A stretch of 64,000 bases of DNA from Roseomonas sp. AR75 (GTDB lineage: Bacteria > Pseudomonadota > Alphaproteobacteria > Acetobacterales > Acetobacteraceae): assembly GCF_005222815.1 (NCBI RefSeq), contig NZ_STGB01000005.1, positions 868,001 through 932,000 on the forward strand, in the 5' to 3' direction. The notes beneath the pieces were generated by a model. It saw nothing but the letters and a program-made list of their open reading frames with translations, was not told the DNA's origin and searched no databases. Positions 9,423 through 16,917 of the stretch are shown here, one piece after another; within the stretch, counting starts at the first letter, position 1; every line of letters starts with the position of its first letter. Position numbers and translations under genes: made by a program.

Positions 9423-9512
9423 TCAGCTGTCCAGTGTGATGCCCTGCTCGGCGAGCGTCGGCACATCGGGCAGCAGATCGAGGCGCTGTGGCGCCGGCAC
9501 GCCCAACCGCGC
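9423..9512 (-). pseudogene. Remnant of a Bug/TctC receptor gene
   Basis: On the minus strand this stretch encodes RLGVPAPQRLDLLPDVPTL, continuing AEQGITLDS and then a stop. The LLPDVPTLAEQG block is a diagnostic conserved segment of the C-terminal domain of Bug-family receptors, normally near residue 240 of about 320. The sequence before and after in all three frames shows no further similarity that I can recognise, and no signal peptide or start is present. I infer a decayed or deleted receptor gene of which about 30 codons survive. It is also possible that an Arg-rich open frame around it is called as a small hypothetical protein by automatic methods. Confidence 0.6.
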
Positions 9513-9823
9513 GCACGCGGCCGACCTGGGCGCTTGGCATCTGCCCACCGCCCCGGATGCGCCATTGCCAATCGGCTTACGCGAGGCTGGCGAGGTCACT
9601 GCGGATGGGGCTGCGCCAGTCATCCTCCGTTCCTCAACCGCCGAGCTGTCTCAAGGGCGCCGACGCCGGACGATCGCCAAGGCGAACTGGATGCGCGCGA
9701 GCAGGAGGGCGTCCAGACCGCGCATGGGCAACCCTGCCAAACCATCATGCTCGGTGAAGCTCGTTGCGATGCCACCCCAAAAGCACTATGCTCTATGTAG
9801 ATTATCCTGCGAAAGATCAGCCT

Positions 9824-10315
9824 TTGCGCCTGACCCAGTACTCGAACTTCACCCTGCGCATGCTGCAACTCATCGCGCTCCGCGCTCCAGCCGTCGTCAC
9901 GGTGGATGACGTTGCGCGCGCCCACCGGATATCGAAGGCGCATCTGGTGAAGGTCGCGGCGGAGCTGTCGCGACGCGGCTACATCGATTCCATTCGTGGA
10001 CGGCATGGCGGGATGCGTCTCGCCCGCCCGGCGGACGACATCACGGTCGGCGAGATCGTCCGCTGGACCGAGGCGCCGCTTGAACTGGTCGAGTGCTTCA
10101 ACCCCGATACGAACACCTGTGCCCTGCTGGGCGCATGTCACCTTTCGCGTGGGCTGCAGCGCGCGCTTCGGGCCTTCCTGTCGGTGCTGGATGATCTGAC
10201 CATCGCCGACATCGCGTTGAACCGGGATGCGCTGCTGGCGCGGCTCGGCGGCACGATGCCGGCCGAAGCGCCCGATCACGTCACGCCGATGCCGCAGGCC
10301 ACCGCGGCACGGTAG
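9824..10315 (+). CDS. Rrf2-family transcriptional regulator with three conserved cysteines
   Basis: About 163 residues. Opens with RLTQYSNFTLRMLQLIALR and has a winged helix (VDDVARAHRISKAHLVKVAA, then GRHGGMRLA), the standard Rrf2 layout. Cys91, Cys99 and Cys105 (CFNPDTNTCALLGAC) match the [2Fe-2S]-ligand cluster of NsrR/RsrR-like regulators, so redox, nitric oxide or sulfur sensing is likely. Family alignment favours TTG at 9824 as the start; ATG codons at 9788 and 9764 are in frame but add residues not seen in the family and have poor ribosome sites. It is encoded just upstream of, and in the same direction as, the sulfide-detoxification genes and is the obvious candidate to control them. 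NsrR versus a sulfide-specific sensor cannot be decided from sequence. Confidence 0.88.
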   Translation: MRLTQYSNFTLRMLQLIALRAPAVVTVDDVARAHRISKAHLVKVAAELSRRGYIDSIRGRHGGMRLARPADDITVGEIVRWTEAPLELVECFNPDTNTCALLGACHLSRGLQRALRAFLSVLDDLTIADIALNRDALLARLGGTMPAEAPDHVTPMPQATAAR

Positions 10316-10641
10316 AGACGGCAGAACCGCCACCGGATCGCTGGCACCCCGGCGCCGGATCTCCACCCGCTTGAGATCGAGCCTCCACGCGCGGTGCTGC
10401 GACAGCGCGTTGGGCGACAGGCTGATCGACCCACCGGCTGCAGGGCCGACTTTACACCACCCGAAGGTGACACCGGGCCGGCAGGCGCTTGGCGTTGGCG
10501 TGGCAGACGCGCCCAGCGTGCGGCGCTCTCGGCCTTGGCGTCCAGCGCCGGAAACGCTGCATAGAGTATGTCGGTTTTTATGTTGACATCTTAGTATCTT
10601 CGAATATATAGATCCCGCAGCAGCCCCTGGAGCATCTCCAC
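10316..10641 (+). promoter_or_regulatory. Leader region of the sulfide-detoxification operon, with promoter and tandem ATCTT repeats
   Basis: The first 240 bp carry no recognisable gene. The last 60 bp are strikingly AT-rich for this genome. A near-consensus promoter is visible: TTGACA at 10583-10588 and TATATA at 10605-10610 (16-bp spacer; TATAGA at 10607 gives 18). Between the two boxes lie tandem octamers ATCTTAGT (10588-10595) and ATCTTCGA (10596-10603), a plausible operator for the Rrf2 regulator encoded just upstream. The TTGACA also lies in a small dyad, ATGT-TG-ACAT. Regulator binding here is inference. Confidence 0.55.
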
Positions 10642-10860
10642 ATGCGCAATGTCGGTTCCTTCGATCGCGCTTTCCGCTTCGCCCTGGGCGCGGCGCTGGT
10701 CGCCGCACCCTTCCTCCTCGCCGGGGCCTTCGCTCCGCTCGGCGCTTGGCGCTTCGCGGTAGCCGCCTGGGGCGTGGTGATGCTCGGCACCGCCGCCTTC
10801 CGATTCTGCCCGGCCTACACGCTGCTCGGTATCCGCACCTGCCCGGTGGCGAGGGCCTGA
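10642..10860 (+). CDS. DUF2892 (YgaP transmembrane-domain-like) inner-membrane protein
   Basis: 72-residue protein with two hydrophobic helices (about 12-30 and 36-53) and the family signature: N-terminal MRNVGSFDRAFR and C-terminal RFCPAYTLLGIRTC. The same domain follows the rhodanese domain in YgaP, a membrane sulfurtransferase, and free-standing copies cluster with sulfide-oxidation genes. The two cysteines near the C-terminus (FCP and RTC) are conserved in the family. It is the first gene after the AT-rich promoter, with GGAG upstream, and stops 1 bp before the YeeE/YedE gene. Role in sulfur transfer or membrane assembly is inference. Confidence 0.87.
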   Translation: MRNVGSFDRAFRFALGAALVAAPFLLAGAFAPLGAWRFAVAAWGVVMLGTAAFRFCPAYTLLGIRTCPVARA

Positions 10861-10861
10861 C

Positions 10862-11290
10862 ATGGTCGCCACGGAATTCACGCCCGTCGCGGCGCTGTCC
10901 GGCGGCGTCCTGATCGGCGCCTCAGCCGTGGCGCTGATGGCCGCCACGGGGCGCATCGCCGGCATCAGCGGCATCGCCGCCCGCCTGCTGCCGCCCTATG
11001 ACGATGACGGCTTTGCCGGACGCCTCGCCTTCGTGCTCGGGGTCGTCGTCGCACCGCTGATCGTGGCTCTGGTCACCGGCAGCATGCCTGTCCCGCGCAT
11101 CGAGGCGACGACACCCGTGCTGGCGCTCGCCGGCCTGCTCGTCGGCTTCGGCGCGGTCTGGGGCAATGGCTGCACCTCCGGCCACGGCGTCTGCGGCCTG
11201 TCGCGGCTGTCGATGCGTTCGCTCGTGGCCACGGCGGTCTTCATGGCGACGGCGATCGCCACCGTCTTCCTCACCCGCCACGTCCTGTGA
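10862..11290 (+). CDS. YeeE/YedE-family sulfur transporter half (first of two)
   Basis: 142 residues with about four membrane helices. It carries the sulfur-transport family signature GNGCTSGHGVCG near residue 102, whose cysteines in characterised YeeE handle thiosulfate. The protein is about half the length of full YeeE and is followed at once by a second half-size member. The pair therefore probably forms one functional transporter, as in pmpA/pmpB-type operons linked to persulfide dioxygenase genes in other Proteobacteria. Its stop overlaps the GTG start of the next gene (GTGA). Confidence 0.9.
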   Translation: MVATEFTPVAALSGGVLIGASAVALMAATGRIAGISGIAARLLPPYDDDGFAGRLAFVLGVVVAPLIVALVTGSMPVPRIEATTPVLALAGLLVGFGAVWGNGCTSGHGVCGLSRLSMRSLVATAVFMATAIATVFLTRHVL

Positions 11291-11754
11291 GGCGCGCGAT
11301 GATCGTTCTCCTCCAGTTCGCCATCGGCCTGGTCTTCGGCCTTGGCCTCGTCGTCGCCGGCATGTCGGATCCGGCGAAGGTGCTGAACTTCCTCGATATC
11401 GCCGCGATCGGCAGCGGTGGATGGGATGCCAGCCTCGCCTTCGTCATGGCCGGCGCGATCGCCGTAACCTTCATCGGCTTCCGCCTGGTGCTGCGCCGGG
11501 ACCAGCCGATCTTCGGCGAACGCTTCCACCTGCCGACGGCGCGCGACCTCGATTCCCGCATCGTCGCGGGTCCGGCGATCTTCGGCGTCGGCTGGGGGCT
11601 GGCCGGCTTCTGCCCGGGACCGGCCCTGACGGCGACGCTCACCGGCGGCGCGCCGGCCTGGCTGTTCCTGGCGGCCATGTTCGCCGGCATGGCCGGCGCG
11701 CGCGTTCTCGCGGCACGCCAAGTCGCGCCCGCTGCAGTCCGTCCCCCCATCTGA
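11287..11754 (+). CDS. YeeE/YedE-family sulfur transporter half (second of two)
   Basis: 155 residues, about four to five membrane helices. It begins with the LQFAIGLVFGLGLVVAGMSDPAKVL-type family opening and has a degenerate second motif, GLAGFCPGPALTA, retaining one Cys. GTG at 11287 overlaps the preceding stop (GTGA); an ATG at 11299 is an equally reasonable start. It complements the 142-residue half encoded upstream. Transport of a reduced sulfur species such as thiosulfate, sulfite or persulfide is inferred from family and from the following persulfide dioxygenase and SQR genes. Confidence 0.88.
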   Translation: MRRAMIVLLQFAIGLVFGLGLVVAGMSDPAKVLNFLDIAAIGSGGWDASLAFVMAGAIAVTFIGFRLVLRRDQPIFGERFHLPTARDLDSRIVAGPAIFGVGWGLAGFCPGPALTATLTGGAPAWLFLAAMFAGMAGARVLAARQVAPAAVRPPI

Positions 11755-11787
11755 CCGGCGCAACCCGAAACCCAAAGGAGAAGCCCC

Positions 11788-12681
11788 ATGAACGCCATTC
11801 AGCACGCCGTGGACCTCTCGGTGAAGCCCGAGGTCACCGCCTTCTTCGACGCGCCGACCAACACGATCAGCTACGTCGTGAAGGATCCGGGCTCCAATGC
11901 CTGCGCGGTGATCGATTCCGTGATGGACATCGACTATGCCGCCGGGCGCATCACCTACGACAGCGCCGACGCGATCATCGCGCATATCCGCGACCGTGGC
12001 CTCACGCTCGAATGGCTGATCGAGACGCATGTGCATGCCGACCACCTCTCCGCCGCGCCCTATATCCAGGGCAAGCTCGGCGGCAGGATCGGCATCGGCG
12101 AGCAGATCACCGTCGTGCAGGAGGTCTTCGGCAAGGTCTTCAGCGAAGGCACCGAGTTCCGCCGCGACGGTAGCCAGTTCGACCGCCTGTTCAAGGACGG
12201 CGACAGCTACAGCATCGGCGGCATGCGCGCCTTCGCGCTGCATACGCCCGGCCATACCCCCGCCTGCATGACGCATGTGATCGGCGACGCAGCCTTCGTC
12301 GGCGACACGCTGTTCATGCCCGATGGCGGATCGGCCCGCGCAGACTTCCCCGGCGGCGACGCGCGCACGCTGTTCCGCTCGATGCGCCGCATCCTGGAAC
12401 TGCCGCCGCAGACGCGCCTGTTCATGTGCCACGACTATGGCCCGAACGGCCGCGAGATCCGCTGGGAGAGCACCGTCGCCGACGAACGCGCACACAACAT
12501 CCATGTGCGCGACGGCATGAGCGAGGACGACTTCGTCGCAATGCGCGAGGCGCGCGACAAGACGCTCGGCATGCCGCGCCTGATCCTCCCCTCGCTGCAG
12601 GTGAACATGCGCGCCGGCGCGCTGCCGCCGGCCGAGCCCAACGGGCGCGTCTTCCTGAAGCTTCCCGTCAACGCGCTCTGA
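11788..12681 (+). CDS. Metallo-beta-lactamase-fold hydrolase, persulfide dioxygenase-like (Blh/ETHE1 type)
   Basis: 297 residues. Metal-site motifs are complete: HVHADH (His81, His83, Asp85, His86), HTPGH (His152, His156), Asp173 in VGDTLF and His215 in MCHDYGP. The segment MPDGGSARADFPGGDARTL is characteristic of the Blh/persulfide dioxygenase branch, which uses mononuclear iron and O2 to convert glutathione persulfide to sulfite. The ribosome site AAAGGAG is excellent. It sits between YeeE/YedE genes and the SQR fusion, a known gene order for sulfide detoxification, which supports the dioxygenase role over glyoxalase II. The start is unambiguous. Confidence 0.92.
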   Translation: MNAIQHAVDLSVKPEVTAFFDAPTNTISYVVKDPGSNACAVIDSVMDIDYAAGRITYDSADAIIAHIRDRGLTLEWLIETHVHADHLSAAPYIQGKLGGRIGIGEQITVVQEVFGKVFSEGTEFRRDGSQFDRLFKDGDSYSIGGMRAFALHTPGHTPACMTHVIGDAAFVGDTLFMPDGGSARADFPGGDARTLFRSMRRILELPPQTRLFMCHDYGPNGREIRWESTVADERAHNIHVRDGMSEDDFVAMREARDKTLGMPRLILPSLQVNMRAGALPPAEPNGRVFLKLPVNAL

Positions 12682-12717
12682 CGTCGAACCGGCGCGACAA
12701 CAACAGAGGAAGCCAGC

Positions 12718-14391
12718 ATGACCATCAAGGCCATCAACGCCGGGCTGTCGGTATCGCCGCAGATCCTGCCCGACGACATCGCCGCCATCGCCGCTGCCGG
12801 CTTCCGCTCTGTCGTCTGCAACCGCCCCGACGGCGAGGGCGCCGACCAGCCCGCCTTCGCCGAGATCGAGGCCGCGGCGCGCGCCGCTGGGCTGCAGGCC
12901 GCCTACCTGCCCGTCATCTCCGGCCAGGTGAAGGACGCCGATGCCGAGGCTTTCGGGGCCCTGTTCGCAACGCTGCCGAAGCCGGTCTTCGCCTATTGCC
13001 GCAGCGGCACGCGCTCCGCCACGCTGTGGTCGCTGGCCGAGGCGGCGCATGGCCGCGCACTTCCCGAGATCCTCGCCGCCACCAAGGCCGCCGGCTACGA
13101 CATGACGGCCGTGGCGCGCCGCATCGCCAATGGCGGGCGCACGCCGACCGACACGCCGGATGCGACGCATGAGGTCGTGATCGTGGGCGGCGGTGCTGCC
13201 GGCATCGCGCTGGCCGCGAGCCTCAAGGCGCGCAAGCCCGATCTCGACATCGCGCTGATCGACCCGGCCGACATCCACTATTACCAGCCGGGCTGGACCA
13301 TGGTGGGCGCGGGCATCTTCGACCCGGCGACCACGGCGCGCACCATGGCCTCGCTGCTGCCTGCCGGGGTCCGCTGGATCAAGGCCGCGGTCGCCGCCTT
13401 CGAGCCGGAGAAGAACGCCGTCATCCTCGATGGCTGCCGCGTGGTGAAATACCGCGCGTTGGCCGTCGCGCCTGGCATCAAGCTGAACTGGGCGGGAATC
13501 GAGGGGTTGGCCGAGACGCTCGGGCGCAACGGCGTGACATCGAACTACCGCTACGACCTCGCCCCCTACACCTGGGACTGCGTGCAGAACCTCAGGGCCG
13601 GACGCGCGGTGTTCACGCAGCCGCCGATGCCGATCAAATGCGCCGGTGCGCCGCAGAAGGCGATGTACCTCTCGGCCGACCATTGGCTGCGGTCGCGCCG
13701 CCTGTCGGACATTGCGATCGACTTCTACAACGCCGGCGCGGTGCTGTTCGGCGTGAAGGAGTACGTGCCGGCGCTGATGTCCTATGTCGAGCGATACCAT
13801 GCGCAGCTGCATTTCCAGCATACGCTCGTGAAGGTGGACGGGCCTGCGCGGCGCGCGTGGTTCCGCCGCGCCGATGCCGATGGCGCGACCACGCTGGTCG
13901 AGACCGAATTCGACATGCTGCACGCCGTCCCGCCGCAGGTCGCTCCCGATTTCGTCCGCGTCTCGCCGCTCGCCGATGCCGCGGGCTGGGTGGATGTCGA
14001 CGAGGCGACGCTGCGGCACAAGTCGCTGCCGGGCGTCTACGGCCTCGGCGATGCCTGCAACGCGCCCAATGCCAAGACCGCGGCGGCGGCACGCAAGCAG
14101 GCGCCCGTGGTGGCGCACAACCTGCTGAAGGATCTCGGCGCGATCCAGGGTGCCGATGCGCAGTATGACGGCTACGGCTCATGCCCACTGACCGTGGAGC
14201 GCGGCAAGATCGTGCTTGCCGAGTTCGGCTATGGTGGCAAGCGGCTGCCGAGCTTCCCCGCCTGGCTGATCGACGACACGAAGCCGAGCCACCTCGCCTG
14301 GCTGCTGAAGGAACGCATGCTGCCGCCGATCTACTGGAAGGCGATGCTGCGCGGGAAGGAATGGATGGCCAAGCCGCAGATGGCGGGCTGA
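12718..14391 (+). CDS. DUF442 phosphatase-like domain fused to sulfide:quinone oxidoreductase
   Basis: 557 residues with two domains. Residues 1 to about 110 form a DUF442/TIGR01244 domain with a Cys-based phosphatase or rhodanese-like loop, CRSGTRS at 94-100. From about 150 onward is a flavoprotein of the sulfide:quinone oxidoreductase (SQR) family: FAD motif VVIVGGGAAG (153-162), catalytic Cys308 in PIKCAGAPQK, GDAC at 444-447, and Cys489 in DGYGSCPL. The last motif, followed by AEFGYGG, closely resembles mitochondrial-type SQOR. SQR oxidises sulfide at the membrane, passes electrons to quinone and gives persulfide sulfur to an acceptor; the fused thiol domain could be such an acceptor, which is inference. 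Good ribosome site (GAGGAAG). Confidence 0.93.
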   Translation: MTIKAINAGLSVSPQILPDDIAAIAAAGFRSVVCNRPDGEGADQPAFAEIEAAARAAGLQAAYLPVISGQVKDADAEAFGALFATLPKPVFAYCRSGTRSATLWSLAEAAHGRALPEILAATKAAGYDMTAVARRIANGGRTPTDTPDATHEVVIVGGGAAGIALAASLKARKPDLDIALIDPADIHYYQPGWTMVGAGIFDPATTARTMASLLPAGVRWIKAAVAAFEPEKNAVILDGCRVVKYRALAVAPGIKLNWAGIEGLAETLGRNGVTSNYRYDLAPYTWDCVQNLRAGRAVFTQPPMPIKCAGAPQKAMYLSADHWLRSRRLSDIAIDFYNAGAVLFGVKEYVPALMSYVERYHAQLHFQHTLVKVDGPARRAWFRRADADGATTLVETEFDMLHAVPPQVAPDFVRVSPLADAAGWVDVDEATLRHKSLPGVYGLGDACNAPNAKTAAAARKQAPVVAHNLLKDLGAIQGADAQYDGYGSCPLTVERGKIVLAEFGYGGKRLPSFPAWLIDDTKPSHLAWLLKERMLPPIYWKAMLRGKEWMAKPQMAG

Positions 14392-14394
14392 ACG

Positions 14395-16167
14395 ATGCGC
14401 CGCCTCGCCTCCGTTCTGCCGATCCTCGACTGGGCGCCGCGCTACACGCGCGGCGATGCGGTGAACGACCTGTTCGCCGCGGTCATCGTGACGATCATGC
14501 TGGTGCCGCAGAGCCTTGCCTACGCCATGCTCGCGGGGCTGCCGCCGGTGGTCGGGCTCTATGCCTCGATTCTGCCGCTGGTGGCCTATGCGATCTTCGG
14601 CACCAGCCGCACGCTCGCGGTCGGGCCGGTCGCCGTGGTCTCGCTGATGACGGCGGCGGCGGTGGCGCCGATCGCCGCGACGGGCAGCGCGGCCTATGTC
14701 TCGGCGGCGGTGACGCTCGCCTTCCTGTCGGGGCTTGTGCTGCTGGCGATGGCGGTGCTGCGGCTCGGCTTCCTCGCGAATTTCCTGAGCCATCCCGTGA
14801 TCTCGGGCTTCATCAGCGCCTCTGGCATCCTGATCGCGGCCAGCCAGCTCAAGCATATCCTCGGCATCCGCGCGGAGGGCGACACGCTGCCGCATATCCT
14901 GGCCGGGCTCGCGCACGGGATCGGCGGGGTGAATCCTCCGACGCTGGTGATCGGCATCGCCGCGACGGGCTTCCTGTTCTGGGCGCGGCGGTCGCTGAAG
15001 GCGCTGCTGCGCCGCGCGGGGCTCGGGCCGCGGCTGGCCGACCTGCTCGCGAAGGCCGGACCGCTCGCGGCGATCATCCTGTCGATCCTCGCGGTGGTGC
15101 TGCTCGGCCTTGACCGGGCGGGCGTGCGCATCGTGGGGGAGATCCCGGCCGGCTTGCCGCCATTCGCCCTGCCGAGCTTCGATCCCGCGCTGTGGATGGA
15201 GCTGCTGCCCGCGGCGGTGCTGATCAGCCTGGTGGGCTTCGTCGAATCCGTCTCGGTCGCGCAGACGCTGGCGGCGAAGCGGCGGCAGCGCATCGTCGCG
15301 AACCAGGAGTTGGTCGGGCTCGGCACGGCGAACATCGCCTCGGCGATCTCGGGCGGCTACCCGGTGACCGGCGGCTTCGCGCGATCGGTGGTGAACTTCG
15401 ACGCCGGCGCGGCTACGCCGCTGGCCGGTGCGGCGACCGCGCTCGGCATCCTCGGCGCCACGCTGTTCCTCACGCCACTGTTCCGCTACCTGCCGCAGGC
15501 TGTCCTGGCGGCGACCATCATCGTGGCCGTACTGTCGCTGGTGGACGTCGCCGCGATCCGCCGCACCTTCGCCTATTCCAAGGCGGATTTCGCCGCCATG
15601 GCCGCGACCATCGCGCTGGTGCTGCTGGTCGGCGTGGAGGCCGGCATCGTCGCCGGCGTGGCGCTGTCGCTGCTGCTGTTCCTGTGGCGCACCAGCACGC
15701 CCCATGTGGCGATCGTCGGGCAGGTGCCGGGCTCGGAGCATTTCCGCAACGTCGAGCGGCACAGCGTGCTCACCTCGCCGGATCTGCTGTCGATCCGCGT
15801 GGACGAGAGCCTCTATTTCGCCAATGCGCGCTTCCTCGAGGATCGGATTCTCGCCGAGATCGCCGCAAGGCCGGCACTGAAGCATGTCGTCCTGATGTGC
15901 TCGGCCGTGAACATGATCGACGCCAGCGCGCTCGAGAGCCTCGAGGCCATTGCGGAGCGGCTGCATTCCGCGGGCATCGGCTTCCACCTTTCGGAGGTGA
16001 AGGGGCCGGTGATGGACGGGCTCCGGCGATCCGACTTCTTCGCGCACTTCAAGGGGCGCGTGTTCCTTTCGCAGTACGAGGCGGCAGCGGCACTGGGCGG
16101 CGCCGCCGGCAAGCCGGAACGGCCGGCGCGAAAGGCACAGGAGATCGAAGTTGCGTCCAGCAACTAG
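14395..16167 (+). CDS. SulP-family anion permease with STAS domain
   Basis: 590 residues. The membrane domain spans about residues 20-420, with the SulP opening DLFAAVIVTIMLVPQSLAYAML and the conserved GGYPVTGGFARSVVNF region. A cytoplasmic STAS domain follows (about 455-560), including MIDASALESLEAI. It starts 3 bp after the SQR fusion and is probably the last gene of the operon. The family exchanges sulfate, sulfite or bicarbonate. Here export of sulfite or sulfate made by persulfide oxidation is a reasonable inference, though uptake cannot be excluded. Confidence 0.93.
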   Translation: MRRLASVLPILDWAPRYTRGDAVNDLFAAVIVTIMLVPQSLAYAMLAGLPPVVGLYASILPLVAYAIFGTSRTLAVGPVAVVSLMTAAAVAPIAATGSAAYVSAAVTLAFLSGLVLLAMAVLRLGFLANFLSHPVISGFISASGILIAASQLKHILGIRAEGDTLPHILAGLAHGIGGVNPPTLVIGIAATGFLFWARRSLKALLRRAGLGPRLADLLAKAGPLAAIILSILAVVLLGLDRAGVRIVGEIPAGLPPFALPSFDPALWMELLPAAVLISLVGFVESVSVAQTLAAKRRQRIVANQELVGLGTANIASAISGGYPVTGGFARSVVNFDAGAATPLAGAATALGILGATLFLTPLFRYLPQAVLAATIIVAVLSLVDVAAIRRTFAYSKADFAAMAATIALVLLVGVEAGIVAGVALSLLLFLWRTSTPHVAIVGQVPGSEHFRNVERHSVLTSPDLLSIRVDESLYFANARFLEDRILAEIAARPALKHVVLMCSAVNMIDASALESLEAIAERLHSAGIGFHLSEVKGPVMDGLRRSDFFAHFKGRVFLSQYEAAAALGGAAGKPERPARKAQEIEVASSN

Positions 16168-16237
16168 CGCAAGAAGTCCCGACCTGCAGCCCGAAGGGGC
16201 CGAGGCTGCTGCGGCGTGAGCCACTGCCCTGGCAGGG

Positions 16238-16256
16238 CGCGCGGCGCTACCGCGCG
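16238..16256. terminator. Hairpin between convergent genes
   Basis: CGCGCGG (16238-16244), a 5-nt loop, and CCGCGCG (16250-16256) can form a strong stem between the end of the sulP gene and the convergent kinase-like gene, overlapping the latter's stop. There is no T-tract, so intrinsic termination is uncertain; a second small hairpin, GCCCTG-G-CAGGGC, lies just before it. Confidence 0.4.
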
Positions 16257-16900
16257 GCCGGCCAGATCAGCGTGACGCGCGCCGCGTCTCCTTCCAGCCG
16301 CCCGCCCGTCGCGGCGGCGGCGTCGTGCAGCAGCGCCGCTGCCTCCGGGCCGGGCTCCGCGCCTGGCGGCAGGTCCAGCACCAGCGCGACCTCGCCCGAC
16401 TCGGGCCGCGCCATGCCCCGCGCCGTGATGCGCGCGCCCACGGCCATGCGCGGCACCGCATCCTGCACCAGGCGCAGCAGCGCCAGGTCAAGCCGGCCAC
16501 GATCGAGCCGCGCCGCCGGCAGCGGATCGGGCTCGGCGGCGGCGAGGTCGAAGCCGAAGCGCCCGCCCAAGGCCACGCGCAGCAGCGGCAGCGCCTGACC
16601 GAGCGCCTCGCTCGGCGCCAGCACGGCCTCGTCCTCGGCCTCCCGCCGAGCGGCATCGAGATAGGCGCGCACCGTCACGTCCAGCTTGCGCATCGAGGCG
16701 ATCGCCCGCTCGAGCTGCCGGCGCGGCGGTCCCTCCGGCACAGAGCGGCCGAGCATCTCCAGGTTGGAGGCGAGCACCATCATGGCATTGTTCACCTCGT
16801 GCTGCACCGCGGGCGCGGTGCGGCGGAGGCAGTCGTGGCGCAGCAGTACCAGGTCGCTGCTGTCGGAAGCCTGTCGCGGCACCGGCGTATCGCTGTCCAA
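16247..16900 (-). CDS. Histidine-kinase-like protein with H-box and degenerate ATPase region
   Basis: About 217 residues from TTG at 16900, which has GGGGGGAGGG ideally placed before it; a TTG at 16921 overlapping the upstream stop (TTGA) is the alternative. Residues about 27-75 resemble a HisKA dimerisation helix pair with H-box QHEVNNAMMVLASNLEML (His34). The remaining part has the size of a HATPase domain, but I see no N, G1 or G2 ATP-binding boxes. No sensor or membrane segment is present. The overall plan, two helices plus a degenerate catalytic domain, resembles ChpT-type phosphotransferases, but ordinary divergence of a kinase is also possible. It is coupled to the class A penicillin-binding protein gene upstream, so a link with cell-wall synthesis is conceivable. 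Function unknown. Confidence 0.72.
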   Translation of the reverse strand: MDSDTPVPRQASDSSDLVLLRHDCLRRTAPAVQHEVNNAMMVLASNLEMLGRSVPEGPPRRQLERAIASMRKLDVTVRAYLDAARREAEDEAVLAPSEALGQALPLLRVALGGRFGFDLAAAEPDPLPAARLDRGRLDLALLRLVQDAVPRMAVGARITARGMARPESGEVALVLDLPPGAEPGPEAAALLHDAAAATGGRLEGDAARVTLIWPAAR

Positions 16901-16917
16901 GTCGGAGCCCTCCCCCC

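Noticed and set aside
9824..10315. IscR controlling iron-sulfur cluster biogenesis
   Set aside because: No isc or suf gene nearby; context is sulfide oxidation, and Cys spacing is closer to NsrR.
10316..10560. Possible transposase remnant in the leader of the sulfur operon
   Set aside because: No DDE motif, terminal repeats or recognisable peptide in any frame.
9620..10708. 362-codon minus-strand frame across the Rrf2 gene and its leader
   Set aside because: No recognisable domain; covers the antisense of an Rrf2 gene with clear motifs and the AT-rich promoter.
10996..14118. Open frame of over 1000 codons on the minus strand, antisense to the sulfur genes
   Set aside because: His/Arg/Gly-rich translation with no domain; it is the typical antisense shadow of high-G+C coding sequence, and the plus-strand genes have complete motifs.
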